Source: Variovorax sp. RA8 (GTDB taxonomy: Bacteria > Pseudomonadota > Gammaproteobacteria > Burkholderiales > Burkholderiaceae_C). From it: a stretch of 64,000 bases of DNA. Position 1 is the stretch's first letter; each line of letters begins with the position of its first letter. A program made the position numbers and the translations under genes. Shown here piece after piece: positions 29,553-39,786 of this stretch. The notes under the pieces were generated by a model that was not told the DNA's origin, made no database searches, and saw nothing but the letters and a program-made list of their open reading frames with translations. The stretch lies in assembly GCF_901827175.1 (NCBI RefSeq), contig NZ_LR594662.1, positions 1,488,001 to 1,552,000 on the forward strand, written 5' to 3'.

Positions 29553-30113
29553 TCAACGGGGCGGCAGGCCCATGACCAGCGTGCCGTCCCAGCGCACGGT
29601 CGGGCGCTCGTTGTTCATGGCGCCCGCCGCCGGGGCAGCGCCACCGGCGGGCGCGCTCTGCGCACTGCGAGCAAGGTGTGCTTCGCGCGGCACGGCGCGC
29701 GCATTGCTGCGGGCCTGGGCCAGCCACTGGGCCAGGGTGTCGGCCGGGACGGTGCGCACGGCGACCGTGATGCCGTCGCCGGAGGCGGCGGGCTGCAGCT
29801 GCGCGTTGGGTCCGAGGCTCTGGCGGACCGAGCTTTCGAGGGCGCGCACCGCATCGTCGCGGCTTGCGCGCGGCTGGGCCTGCAAGGCCTTGGCCTGGGT
29901 CTGCAGCGTGGTCATCTGCTGCAACTGGGCGTCGAGCCTGGCGTGCTCGGCGGGTGCCGCGGACAACGTGCGAAGTGCCGGCGCCAGCGCCACCCACCAC
30001 AGCAGGGCCAGCAGCACCAACGCAGCCGCCGCGCCGATCAGGCGCTGTTCGCGCGGCTCCAGCTCGGGCCACCACGCCTGCCAGCGCGCTTCCAGGGATT
30101 CGAGCCAGTTCAT
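29553..30113 (-). CDS. gspM: Type II secretion protein GspM
   Basis: 186 residues from ATG 30113. Short cytoplasmic start (MNWLESLEARWQAWWPELEP) followed by one membrane helix (LIGAAAALVLLALLWWVALA) and a periplasmic domain with a coiled-coil stretch (LDAQLQQMTTLQTQAKALQA) and the family-like GDGITVAVRTVPADTLAQWL. It partners GspL and localises the inner-membrane platform. Start overlaps the gspL stop by ATGA. Confidence 0.88.
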   Translation of the reverse strand: MNWLESLEARWQAWWPELEPREQRLIGAAAALVLLALLWWVALAPALRTLSAAPAEHARLDAQLQQMTTLQTQAKALQAQPRASRDDAVRALESSVRQSLGPNAQLQPAASGDGITVAVRTVPADTLAQWLAQARSNARAVPREAHLARSAQSAPAGGAAPAAGAMNNERPTVRWDGTLVMGLPPR

Positions 30114-31318
30114 CGCGGGGCCTCCGCCTGGACCAGCAGCAGGTCGCCCTCGCTGCGCGCGCTGTAGCCGCGCGCGGACAGGGTCGCCGCAACCTGGTTC
30201 GCTTCCGAGGGCTGCAGGCCAAGGCCGCGCAGGCGCAACTGACCCGCGGTGTAGTCGATGGCGCTCGGGACCCGCCCCGACGGCAGGCTGGTGGCGATGG
30301 CGCCGAGCATGGGCTCGAAGTCGATCGCCGACACCCCACCCGTGGCTTGCTGCAGCGTCGCGACCTCGCGCACCATCTGTACCGGTGCGTCGACCACCAG
30401 CTGCACCGAGGGGAAGGTCTGCCGGAGGATGTTGTTCACCGCCGCCCGCTTGTTGTCGAGCGCGTTGCGCTCCTTCCAGGCCCACGCGTTGAGGCCGATG
30501 AGCTGCGTCAGCACCAGCACCAATGCGCCCCAGCGCGCGAGTCGCCATTCGGGACCGTGCCACAGCGCGCGCCAGATCGCCACCACCTTCTTGCTGGCGC
30601 GCGCGCGCCCGGTGGAGGCGAGGTCGAACTGCGCGAGATCCCAGGGCGAGCGGCTGGCCTGCAGCCAGCGCGCGGGGGGCTTGACGATCGGCACGCGCCG
30701 TCCCAGCAGACTTTCAGCGAGCTCGGCCACGGCCGGCTCGGCCAGCATCGCCGTGCCTTCGGGCACCGTCCCGACCAGCGCGACGCCGGCGGGATCGAGC
30801 GGCAGCGGGGTGACGCCTTCGGTGTCGCAGACCACCAGCTGGGCGGTGCCGGGCTCGCCGATGGCGAAGATCATCGGTGCCGCGCCGGCCGGTTGCGGCG
30901 TGAATTCGGGAACGATGCGCGTAACACGACGGCCTGCGCTCTCGAGGGTCTGCACCACGCCGCGCAGCCAGAGCCGGTTGCAGGCCGCGACCCATACGGG
31001 CACGCCCGCGCGCGGGTCCGGCTGGAGTGCGAAGTGCAGCTGTTCGGGGTCATCGAGCAGCCGGTCTTCGAGCAGGCCGTTGAGCACCGAGCGCAGGCGC
31101 ACGCTGTTGCTCAGGCTGCCCTGCGGAAGGGTGACCTGGTGCCAGGACAGTGCGGTCGCCGGCACACACAGGATCAGTTCGTCGCCGCTCGGCAGCAGGG
31201 CCGGTGGTGCGCTGCCTTGTGAGCGCAGCTTGCGGCCATCGCTGGACCAGACCGCCCAGCCGTGGTCGCCGCCGGCAGGCGCAGGAGGTAGAGGGGCAGT
31301 GACGAGCAGGAAGGCCAT
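30110..31318 (-). CDS. gspL: Type II secretion protein GspL
   Basis: 402 residues from ATG 31318 (the frame is open to 31414). The large cytoplasmic actin-like domain carries WHQVTLPQG and LRSVLNGLLEDRLL, followed by a single membrane segment (WGALVLVLTQLIGLNAWAW) and a periplasmic ferredoxin-like domain (IDYTAGQLRLRGLGLQ). It anchors GspE to the inner membrane. There is a 128-base gap between it and gspK, holding a small palindrome, unlike the overlapping junctions elsewhere in the operon. Confidence 0.9.
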   Translation of the reverse strand: MAFLLVTAPLPPAPAGGDHGWAVWSSDGRKLRSQGSAPPALLPSGDELILCVPATALSWHQVTLPQGSLSNSVRLRSVLNGLLEDRLLDDPEQLHFALQPDPRAGVPVWVAACNRLWLRGVVQTLESAGRRVTRIVPEFTPQPAGAAPMIFAIGEPGTAQLVVCDTEGVTPLPLDPAGVALVGTVPEGTAMLAEPAVAELAESLLGRRVPIVKPPARWLQASRSPWDLAQFDLASTGRARASKKVVAIWRALWHGPEWRLARWGALVLVLTQLIGLNAWAWKERNALDNKRAAVNNILRQTFPSVQLVVDAPVQMVREVATLQQATGGVSAIDFEPMLGAIATSLPSGRVPSAIDYTAGQLRLRGLGLQPSEANQVAATLSARGYSARSEGDLLLVQAEAPR

Positions 31319-31361
31319 GTTCGATAGGGGGTCGCCATTGTAGGAGGATGGTTCACATCCG

Positions 31362-31382
31362 GCGCTACAAAGTTGATAGCGC
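31362..31382. repeat. REP-like palindrome between gspK and gspL
   Basis: GCGCTA-caaagttga-TAGCGC is a perfect 6-base inverted repeat with a 9-base loop, in the only long intergenic gap of the gsp operon. The type of motif (GCTATCAA...TTGTAGC) recalls dispersed intergenic repeats common in Comamonadaceae genomes; that resemblance is from memory and there is only one copy in view. Confidence 0.35.
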
Positions 31383-31446
31383 TTTCTGCCCGAGGCATGG
31401 GCGCTGCGATGCATTTAATCCCATAAGCGTGACCAAAGGTTTCCGC

Positions 31447-33654
<2,208 letters not shown>

Positions 33655-33658
<4 letters not shown>

Positions 33659-34161
33659 GGCGTGGTCACCGCGAACGGCCGCAGGCCATCGGTCGCGATG
33701 CGCAGGGTGCGCGCCGGCGGGCCTTCCGCCGTGAGCAGCACCTGCTGCGCCGCGATGATCGGTTCGGGCCCGAGCTGCAGCGCCGCGATCGCCGAGCCAT
33801 CCGCTGCCAGCGGCTGCGCCACGATGCCGGCGGAAAGCCATGCCGTCGGCAGCGTGCCGGGCGGCAGTCCATCGAAGCTGAAGTTGGTGGGACCTTCCGG
33901 CGTTGTGCGCCAGCGCACCGCCATCCCGCTGGCACGCGACTGGGCGCGCGCCGCTTCGAGCAGGGCGGAAAGACGCTCGGCTTCGCGATCCAGGCTTTCC
34001 TGGCCCGGGTTGCGCAGCGCGAGACCGACGCCGGCCGTCGCGATTGCGATGATCGCGATCACCACGAGCAGCTCGATCAGGGTGAAGCCGCCGGGTTCCC
34101 GGCGCCGGGCGCCGTCGAAGCAGGAAGCGACGCGCCTATTGCCAGCTGCCGATATCGGCAT
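33655..34161 (-). CDS. gspH: Type II secretion minor pseudopilin GspH
   Basis: 168 residues. Prepilin motif [20 protein letters not shown] preceded by a 25-residue positively charged leader, then RNPGQESLDREAERLSALLE, a typical GspH helix, and a beta-rich C-terminus. The start at 34161 overlaps the end of gspG by 26 bases; no better internal start was seen, so the leader length is uncertain. Confidence 0.88.
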
Positions 34162-34576
34162 TCTTGCCTTCGCCGCCGGGTTGGCCGTCAGGGCCGAGCG
34201 AGAACACGTCGATCTCGCCCTTCAGGCCTGGGTTCATGTACTGGTAGGGGCGGCCCCAGGGGTCGTTGGGCAGCTTTTCGACGTACTGCTTCCAGTTGGG
34301 CGCGGCGGGACCGGTGGTGGGGCGCGCGAGCAGCGCCTGCAGGCCCTGCTCGGCCGTCGGATAGCGCTGGTTGTCGAGCCGGTAGAGCTTGAGTGCCTGC
34401 ATCAGGTTGTTGACGTCGGTGCGCGCGGCGGTCACGCGCGCGTCGTCGGCGCGCTCGATCACGTTAGGCACGATCAGCGCCGCGAGCACGCCGATGATGA
34501 CCAGCACGACCATCAGCTCGATGAGCGTGAAGCCGCGCTGCACGGCGCGCGCGAGGGGGCGGGGGAGAAGGGACAT
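34136..34576 (-). CDS. gspG: Type II secretion major pseudopilin GspG
   Basis: 146 residues from ATG 34576 (frame open to 34627). Prepilin motif [20 protein letters not shown], then YRLDNQRYPTAEQGLQAL and NDPWGRPYQYMNPG, both diagnostic of the major pseudopilin, and the C-terminal Ca-binding style loop EIDVFSLGPDGQPGGEG. First gene of the minus-strand gsp operon; only 65 bases separate it from divergent gspC, so the shared promoters lie there. Confidence 0.95.
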   Translation of the reverse strand: MSLLPRPLARAVQRGFTLIELMVVLVIIGVLAALIVPNVIERADDARVTAARTDVNNLMQALKLYRLDNQRYPTAEQGLQALLARPTTGPAAPNWKQYVEKLPNDPWGRPYQYMNPGLKGEIDVFSLGPDGQPGGEGKNADIGSWQ

Positions 34577-34641
34577 GAAAGTGGGAAGAGGGGAGATGAG
34601 GAATGCGCAAGGGCGCCTGCGCTGCATGATAATCCCGCCCC

Positions 34642-35175
34642 ATGGCAGCTTCCTACGCCCCCGCCCGCTGGCCTTCGGCCACAGCGACGACCGCCCTGTG
34701 GGCGCTGGCTGCGGCGAGCGTCGTGTTCTGGGGGCTGCGGCTGTTGTCCCCGTCCGATGCGCTCGCGCCGCCCGCCCTGAGCAGCAACGCTGCGGTGACG
34801 GTCGATCCGGCGGCCGTCGCGCAGATGCTGGGGGTGGTGCGGAGCCAGGCCGCAGTCGTGGCGACGCCCGATGCCGCCAGCCGTTTCCAGCTGCTCGGCG
34901 TGGTCGCCGACGCCGACCAGCAAGGCGCGGCGCTGATCGCCGTCGACGGCAAGCCTCCGCGGCCCTTCCGTGTCGGCGCCACGTTGGCCGATGGCTATGT
35001 GCTGCATTCGGTCAGCGCGCGGGCCGCCTCGCTGGGCGCGAGCGTCGATGCCGCGCCCGCCTTCACGCTGCAACTGCCTGCGCGGCCGCTCGCCGTCAAC
35101 GGCCCGCCGCCGTCCGTGTCCGATGCGCCGCCGCCCGTGGTCGCGCCGCCTGGGCGTGACGGCGTCCGGCGCTAG
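34642..35175 (+). CDS. gspC: Type II secretion protein GspC
   Basis: 177 residues. Inner-membrane clamp protein linking platform and secretin. One N-terminal membrane helix (ALWALAAASVVFWGLRLL) and a periplasmic homology region with SRFQLLGVVADADQQGAALI and FRVGATLADGYVLHSV, typical of GspC. There is no clear PDZ domain; the protein ends in a Pro-rich tail, as in many short betaproteobacterial versions. Transcribed away from the rest of the gsp genes. Its TAG stop lies inside a palindromic CTAG shared with the ilvA stop. Confidence 0.88.
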   Translation: MAASYAPARWPSATATTALWALAAASVVFWGLRLLSPSDALAPPALSSNAAVTVDPAAVAQMLGVVRSQAAVVATPDAASRFQLLGVVADADQQGAALIAVDGKPPRPFRVGATLADGYVLHSVSARAASLGASVDAAPAFTLQLPARPLAVNGPPPSVSDAPPPVVAPPGRDGVRR

Positions 35176-36725
35176 GCCTGCAGGAACAGCCGGTAGACCG
35201 GGTTGCCGGTTTCCTCCACGAACGGATAGTCCAGCGTCCGCAGGAATTCGTCGAAGGCAGTATGGTCCGCCACCGGGACCTGCAGCCCGACCAGGATGCG
35301 GCCGTAGTCGGCGCCCTGATTGCGGTAGTGGAAGAGGCTGATGTTCCAGGTGGGCCGCATGAGGCTCAGGAACTTGAGCAGCGCGCCGGGCCGCTCGGGG
35401 AACACGAAGCGCAGCAGTCGCTCGTCGTGCGCCAGGCCGCTGCGGCCGCCTACCAGGTGGCGGATGTGCTCCTTGGCGAGCTCGTTGTGCGTGAGGTCGA
35501 TGGCGCCATAGCCGTGGGCGAGGAAGGTCTCGGTGATGGTCTTCGACTCGCCCCGCGTCTGGGTGGTCAAGCCTACGAACACATGGGCCTCCCTGGCGTC
35601 GCTGATCCGGTAGTTGAATTCGGTCACGCTGCGCGAGGCGCCGGGCAACTGACCTACGAGCTCGCAAAAGCGCCTGAAGCTGCCGCGCTCCTCGGGGATG
35701 GTGACGGCGAACAAGGCCTCGCGCTCCTCACCCACTTCGGCGCGCTCGGCCACGAAGCGCAGCCGGTCGAAGTTCATGTTGGCGCCGCAAAGAATGGCCG
35801 CGTACGTCTCGCCCTGCGTGCCGTGTGCCTCGACGTACTGCTTGATCGCCGCCACCGCCAGTGCGCCGGCAGGCTCGACGATGCTGCGGGTGTCGATGAA
35901 CACGTCCTTGATGCCGGCGCACACTGAGTCGGTATCGACGGTGATGAACTCGTCCACCAGCTCGCGGGAGATCCGGAAGGTCTCCTCGCCAACGAGCTTG
36001 ACCGCGGTGCCGTCGGAGAACAGGCCGACATCGGGCAGCGTCACCCGTTCGCGGGCGGCGACGGAGCGCAGCATCGCGTCCGAGTCGTTCATCTGGACGC
36101 CGATCACCTTGATCTCGGGTCGCACCGCCTTGATGTAGTTGGCCACGCCCGAGATCAATCCGCCGCCGCCGATGGCGACGAAGACCGCATCGAGCGGGCC
36201 CTGGTGCTGGCGCAGGATTTCCATCGCGATCGTGCCCTGGCCGGCGATGACATCGGGGTCGTCGAAAGGGTGGACGAAGACGAGGCCGTGAAGCTTCTGC
36301 TGCTCCAGCGCGTAGCCGTAGGCATCGGAGTAGCTGTCGCCGTGCAGCTGCACTTCTCCGCCGAGCGCGCGCACGGCGTCGATCTTGAGCTGCGGCGTGG
36401 TCACCGGCATCACGACCACGGCCCGCGCGCCCAGCTTTCGGGCACTGAGCGCGACGCCCTGGGCATGGTTGCCCGCCGACGCGCAGATCACGCCCCTGGC
36501 GAGCTGCTCGTGGCTCAGGTGGGCCATCTTGTTGTAAGCCCCGCGCAACTTGAAGCTGAAGACCGCCTGCTGATCCTCGCGCTTGAGCAGCACCGTGTTG
36601 CCCAGCCGCGCGCTCAGGGCCCGCGCCGGCTCGAGCGCGGATTCCACCGCCACGTCGTAGACACGGGCAGTCAGGATTTTCTTCAGGTAGTCGGCAGGGG
36701 AAAGCGGGGCAGGCGGCGTGGACAT
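35172..36725 (-). CDS. ilvA: Threonine ammonia-lyase, biosynthetic (IlvA)
   Basis: 517 residues. PLP enzyme that deaminates threonine to 2-oxobutanoate, the first step of isoleucine synthesis. PLP lysine is in SFKLRGAYNKM (Lys59); the phosphate-binding loop IGGGGLISG follows. C-terminal residues ~330-517 form two ACT-like regulatory domains for isoleucine/valine feedback (EERGSFRRFCELVG, PERPGALLKFLSLM). The leader upstream of ATG 36725 carries a promoter, a small hairpin and a terminator-like hairpin only about 45 bases before the start codon, suggesting transcription attenuation. Convergent with gspC through a 4-base overlap. Confidence 0.95.
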   Translation of the reverse strand: MSTPPAPLSPADYLKKILTARVYDVAVESALEPARALSARLGNTVLLKREDQQAVFSFKLRGAYNKMAHLSHEQLARGVICASAGNHAQGVALSARKLGARAVVVMPVTTPQLKIDAVRALGGEVQLHGDSYSDAYGYALEQQKLHGLVFVHPFDDPDVIAGQGTIAMEILRQHQGPLDAVFVAIGGGGLISGVANYIKAVRPEIKVIGVQMNDSDAMLRSVAARERVTLPDVGLFSDGTAVKLVGEETFRISRELVDEFITVDTDSVCAGIKDVFIDTRSIVEPAGALAVAAIKQYVEAHGTQGETYAAILCGANMNFDRLRFVAERAEVGEEREALFAVTIPEERGSFRRFCELVGQLPGASRSVTEFNYRISDAREAHVFVGLTTQTRGESKTITETFLAHGYGAIDLTHNELAKEHIRHLVGGRSGLAHDERLLRFVFPERPGALLKFLSLMRPTWNISLFHYRNQGADYGRILVGLQVPVADHTAFDEFLRTLDYPFVEETGNPVYRLFLQA

Positions 36726-36769
36726 AGGGTCGGGATCATAGGCCTGCCTTCCCCTGCCGCGGCTTCAAG

Positions 36770-36800
36770 AAAAAAGCCCCGGGCCTTGCGGCTCGGGGCT
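36770..36800 (-). terminator. Terminator-like hairpin in the ilvA leader (possible attenuator)
   Basis: On the minus strand an 11-base stem (arms 36790-36800 and 36775-36785, one C-A mismatch; loop GCAA) is followed by a run of six T. It lies between the predicted ilvA promoter and the ilvA start, so transcripts reading into ilvA would meet it. A second short hairpin (CACACG...CGTGTG, 36839-36854) lies earlier in the same leader. It has no T-run on the plus strand. Confidence 0.55.
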
Positions 36801-36865
36801 AAATCCACCAATTGGGAGGGTGGAGGAGACAACTGGTACACACGTTTGCGTGTGCGATGAAATAA

Positions 36866-36893
36866 AGTATATCGACTCTTTGTTGCATTGCAA
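36866..36893 (-). promoter_or_regulatory. Predicted sigma-70 promoter for ilvA
   Basis: Minus-strand -35 TTGCAA (36893-36888) and -10 TATACT (36871-36866) with a 16-base spacer. The predicted transcript start near 36859 gives a leader of about 130 bases before ilvA. The -35 lies inside the palindrome at 36880-36896. Confidence 0.5.
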
Positions 36894-36896
36894 CAA
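36880..36896. promoter_or_regulatory. Palindromic candidate operator between ilvA and the OsmC gene
   Basis: TTGTTGC-ATT-GCAACAA is a perfect 7-base inverted repeat with a 3-base centre, overlapping the predicted ilvA -35 box and lying between two divergent genes. The regulator is unknown. Confidence 0.45.
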
Positions 36897-36975
36897 GGGA
36901 GTGACTCTTTTCCAACACAAATCGACGCCGGCGTGATTTTCCTTGCCGCGCGTCGTGACTCTGGAGCCTGCAACG

Positions 36976-37425
36976 ATGGAATGCACAGTGAGCTGGACCG
37001 GCAGCGCGGGGACGTTATCGGCCATGGGTTTCGTCGCTGAGACCGGCAGCGGCCATGTTCTGATGATGGACGGCGCGCCGGATGCGGCGAAGCCCGAGAA
37101 CGGCGGCCGGAACCTGGCTGCCCGGCCGATGGAAACGGTGCTGGCCGGCACTGGCGGCTGCACTGCGTACGACGTGGTGCTGATCCTGAAGCGAGGCCGG
37201 CATCAGGTCGAGCGCGTCAGCGTGAAGCTGAGCAGCGAGCGAGCAGAAAAAGATCCGAAGGTGTTCACAAAGATCCACATGCACTTCACGGTGGCGGGCA
37301 AGGGAATTCCAGCCGCCGCCGTCGAGCGTGCGATCGCCCTGAGCCACGACACCTATTGCTCGGCGAGCGTCATGCTGGCCAAGACGGCCGAGATCACGAC
37401 CAGCTTCGATCTCATCGAGACCTGA
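36976..37425 (+). CDS. OsmC/Ohr-family protein
   Basis: 149 residues from ATG 36976, with GGAG 9 bases upstream; the open frame begins at 36943 but lacks a better site. OsmC fold with the two reactive cysteines at residue 62 (TGGCTAYD) and residue 128 (DTYCSASVM), implying thiol peroxidase activity on organic hydroperoxides. The GRHQVERVSVKLSSERA strand-turn is typical of the OsmC rather than the Ohr subgroup. Divergent from ilvA across a region with a palindrome. Stop is 18 bases from the convergent coq7. Confidence 0.88.
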   Translation: MECTVSWTGSAGTLSAMGFVAETGSGHVLMMDGAPDAAKPENGGRNLAARPMETVLAGTGGCTAYDVVLILKRGRHQVERVSVKLSSERAEKDPKVFTKIHMHFTVAGKGIPAAAVERAIALSHDTYCSASVMLAKTAEITTSFDLIET

Positions 37426-37443
37426 GCGCGGCCCAGCCTCCGC

Positions 37444-38073
37444 TCAAATGCGATGGGCAACCGTGGTCATCACCCGGGACGCCAGGCGCATCAGGGCCTT
37501 GGCTGGTGCCGGGAGTTCCTGTGCGCCGGCGCTCCAGGCCTGTGCGGCATGGCGCGCCTCGTCCAGCTTCATCTGGGTGACCACCGCCCGCGAGGCGGTA
37601 TCCGCCGCAGGCAGACGGTCGAGGTGGCCGTCCAGATGGGCCTCGACCTGCCGTTCGGTCTCTGCGACGAACCCCAGGCTCAAGGGGTCGCCGAGCCGGC
37701 CGGCCACGAGGCCGAGCCCAAAGGCGCCCAGGTACCAGAGCGGATTCAGCGCCGAGGCGTGCGCGCCCAATTGCTCGAGCCGTTGCTGTGTCCAGGCGAG
37801 GTGGTCCGTTTCCTCCCGTGCGGCCTCGTCGAAGTGTGCCCGCAGCTTCGGGTCCCGCGTGACCGCCGCCTGCGCCGTATACAAGGCCTGGGCACAGACC
37901 TCCCCAACATGATTCACGCGCATCAACGCGCCGGCTTCCCGGCGCTCCGCTTGGCTGAGTTCAATGCCGGGACTGGCGGGCTGCGGCATGGCGCGGGTTG
38001 TATGCGGTTTGGCAAACAAGGTACGCAGGGCCGCGTCCGCAGTACCCAGGAAAGCGTCGAGCGAGGGGAGCAT
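37444..38073 (-). CDS. coq7: 2-polyprenyl-3-methyl-6-methoxy-1,4-benzoquinone monooxygenase (Coq7)
   Basis: 209 residues from ATG 38073 (a second candidate ATG is at 38091). Di-iron enzyme for hydroxylation in ubiquinone synthesis. Iron ligands are in the expected places: [14 protein letters not shown] (Glu), REETDHLAW (ExxH), [10 protein letters not shown] (Glu) and LDEARHA (ExxH). A hydrophobic [21 protein letters not shown] gives membrane attachment. No strong ribosome site was seen at either start. Convergent with the OsmC gene; the upstream 280 bases are shared with the divergent porin. Confidence 0.93.
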   Translation of the reverse strand: MLPSLDAFLGTADAALRTLFAKPHTTRAMPQPASPGIELSQAERREAGALMRVNHVGEVCAQALYTAQAAVTRDPKLRAHFDEAAREETDHLAWTQQRLEQLGAHASALNPLWYLGAFGLGLVAGRLGDPLSLGFVAETERQVEAHLDGHLDRLPAADTASRAVVTQMKLDEARHAAQAWSAGAQELPAPAKALMRLASRVMTTVAHRI

Positions 38074-38159
38074 GGAGCGATTGGAACCCATGCGCAATAG
38101 GTTACTTGCGCAGCAGGCCTTATTCCATATCGTGGGATATTGCAGGCAGTTGGTGCTTT

Positions 38160-38175
38160 GTTGCACGAGTGCAAC
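38160..38175. promoter_or_regulatory. Palindrome in the coq7/porin intergenic region
   Basis: GTTGCAC-GA-GTGCAAC is a perfect 7-base inverted repeat with a 2-base centre. It shares the TTGTTGCA half-site with the palindrome upstream of ilvA at 36880-36896 but has a different half-site spacing. The surrounding 38074-38355 holds no gene; a second small inverted repeat, ATATC-GTGG-GATAT, lies just before it. Confidence 0.35.
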
Positions 38176-38355
38176 GAAACGGCGAAGCGTGCCGCGTTTT
38201 CGGGAGAATTGTTTTGCCCAGACGAAGCGGCTCTGGTGCAATAGCGACAACTTCCCAAAAGGAGGTTGGCCCGGGGTCCGGTGGGAGCACAGAAGTGCCA
38301 GTCACGGTGAGCCCTTCGCACCGGAGCCCTATGTTTAACCTTGGAGAAACTTGCA

Positions 38356-39600
38356 ATGAAAAAATCTCTAGTTGCCCTGGCTGCTCTGGCTGTTGCCGGT
38401 GTTGCCTCGGCGCAGTCGTCCGTGACGCTGTTCGGCGTGGTTGACGCCGCTGTCAGCGGCGTCTCGAACAAGTCGGACAACATCAGCTTCCCGACTTTGG
38501 CCAATCCCTTCTACGTGGATAGCGTCAAGACCAGCCGCACCGAACTGCGCAACTCGGGCTACAACTCCAGCCGTCTGGGCTTCCGTGGCACGGAAGACCT
38601 CGGTGGTGGCCTGGCTGCCAGCTTCTGGCTCGAAGCCCCCATCAGCAACGACAACGGCCAGGAAGGCATTGCGACCTTCGCACGTCGCTCGACCGTGAGC
38701 CTGTCGGGCGGTTTTGGTGAAATTCGTCTGGGCCGTGACTACACCCCGACGTTCTGGAATGACACCGTGTTCGATCCGTTCGGCACCAACGGCGTCGGCA
38801 CCAACCTGATCAGCACCGCGAACAGCAGCTTCGGCGCCTGGAATGGCGGCGCAACGACGAGCGTCCCCGGCATCACCAACGTGACCGGCAGCAACTATGT
38901 TCTCGCCAGCAACACTGTCGGCTACTTCCTGCCCCCGAACCTCGGTGGCTTCTATGGCCAAGTGATGTACGGCTTCCACGAGCGCACCAAGTATGATCCG
39001 GGCGCTGCCACGCCGGACGTCTTGAACAGCCAGCGCACCGGTCGTTATGTCGGCGGCCGCTTCGGCTACGCAAACGGCCCGTTGGATGTGGCTGCCTCCT
39101 ACGGCCAAAGCACCATCGGCGATGACTTCTTCGACGGCATCACGACCAAGGTCAAGACCTTCAACCTCGGCGCTTCCTACGACTTCGGCGTCGTGAAGCT
39201 CTTCGGTGAGTACTCGAAGGCCAAGAACGAAGTCGACAACGAAGCCATCTTCTTTACCCCGACGACCGACATCGACCTGAAGGGTTACCTGATTGGCGCG
39301 ACCGTGCCCGTCGGCCCCGGCCTGATCCGTGTTGCATACTCGGCCGTCAAGTACGACCTGAACGTGCCGGCTACCCTGTTCGGTACCATCGACGATCCGA
39401 AGGCCAACAAGTTCGCTATCGGCTACGTGCACAACCTGTCGAAGCGCACGGCTCTGTACGCCACGGTGGCTCGCATTCGCAACAAGAATGGCGCTGGCCT
39501 GACCGTGGGTGGCCCGTCCTTCGTGACCTCGTTCGGCGGCTCGGCCTTCCAGCCGAAGACCTCGACGGGTTACGACTTCGGCATCCGTCACGCTTTCTGA
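38356..39600 (+). CDS. Major outer-membrane porin (Gram-negative porin, 16-strand type)
   Basis: 414 residues from ATG 38356 with TTGGAGA upstream. Signal peptide of about 21 residues (MKKSLVALAALAVAGVASAQ), then SSVTLFGVVDAAVSGV, the classical start of betaproteobacterial trimeric porins, ARRSTVSLSGGFGEIRLGRD, and a C-terminal strand ending GYDFGIRHAF with terminal Phe. Codon use is markedly more biased to highly expressed codons than its neighbours. General diffusion porin; specificity not predictable. A strong terminator follows. Confidence 0.93.
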   Translation: MKKSLVALAALAVAGVASAQSSVTLFGVVDAAVSGVSNKSDNISFPTLANPFYVDSVKTSRTELRNSGYNSSRLGFRGTEDLGGGLAASFWLEAPISNDNGQEGIATFARRSTVSLSGGFGEIRLGRDYTPTFWNDTVFDPFGTNGVGTNLISTANSSFGAWNGGATTSVPGITNVTGSNYVLASNTVGYFLPPNLGGFYGQVMYGFHERTKYDPGAATPDVLNSQRTGRYVGGRFGYANGPLDVAASYGQSTIGDDFFDGITTKVKTFNLGASYDFGVVKLFGEYSKAKNEVDNEAIFFTPTTDIDLKGYLIGATVPVGPGLIRVAYSAVKYDLNVPATLFGTIDDPKANKFAIGYVHNLSKRTALYATVARIRNKNGAGLTVGGPSFVTSFGGSAFQPKTSTGYDFGIRHAF

Positions 39601-39643
39601 TCTGAGGCTGGCGCAAGCCAGTTTCGAACGGGAAGTTCTTGAA

Positions 39644-39675
39644 AGCCGTCCGACGAAAGTCGGGCGGCTTTTTTC
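39644..39675 (+). terminator. Rho-independent terminator of the porin gene
   Basis: Perfect 11-base stem AGCCGTCCGAC / GTCGGGCGGCT (one G-T pair) with a GAAA loop, followed by six T, 43 bases after the porin stop. Confidence 0.9.
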
Positions 39676-39694
39676 TTTCCGGACTTTCGCGACC

Positions 39695-39706
39695 AGGGAT
39701 ATCCCT
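39695..39706. promoter_or_regulatory. 12-base palindrome upstream of the importer operon
   Basis: AGGGATATCCCT is a perfect palindrome about 80 bases before the first binding-protein gene. It may be an operator; no regulator gene is nearby to support this. Confidence 0.3.
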
Positions 39707-39786
39707 CGGGTAGGCGTTCTCCCGTTTCGAAAGCTGGCGTGGCTGTTGCATAGTCCGCGTTTTCACTCTGTGACGGAAGGTTAACC

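Noticed and set aside
36799..36888. 29-residue minus-strand frame ending next to the ilvA leader terminator (possible leader peptide)
   Set aside because: Its start at 36888 lies upstream of the predicted transcript start, it has no ribosome site, and it holds no run of branched-chain codons.
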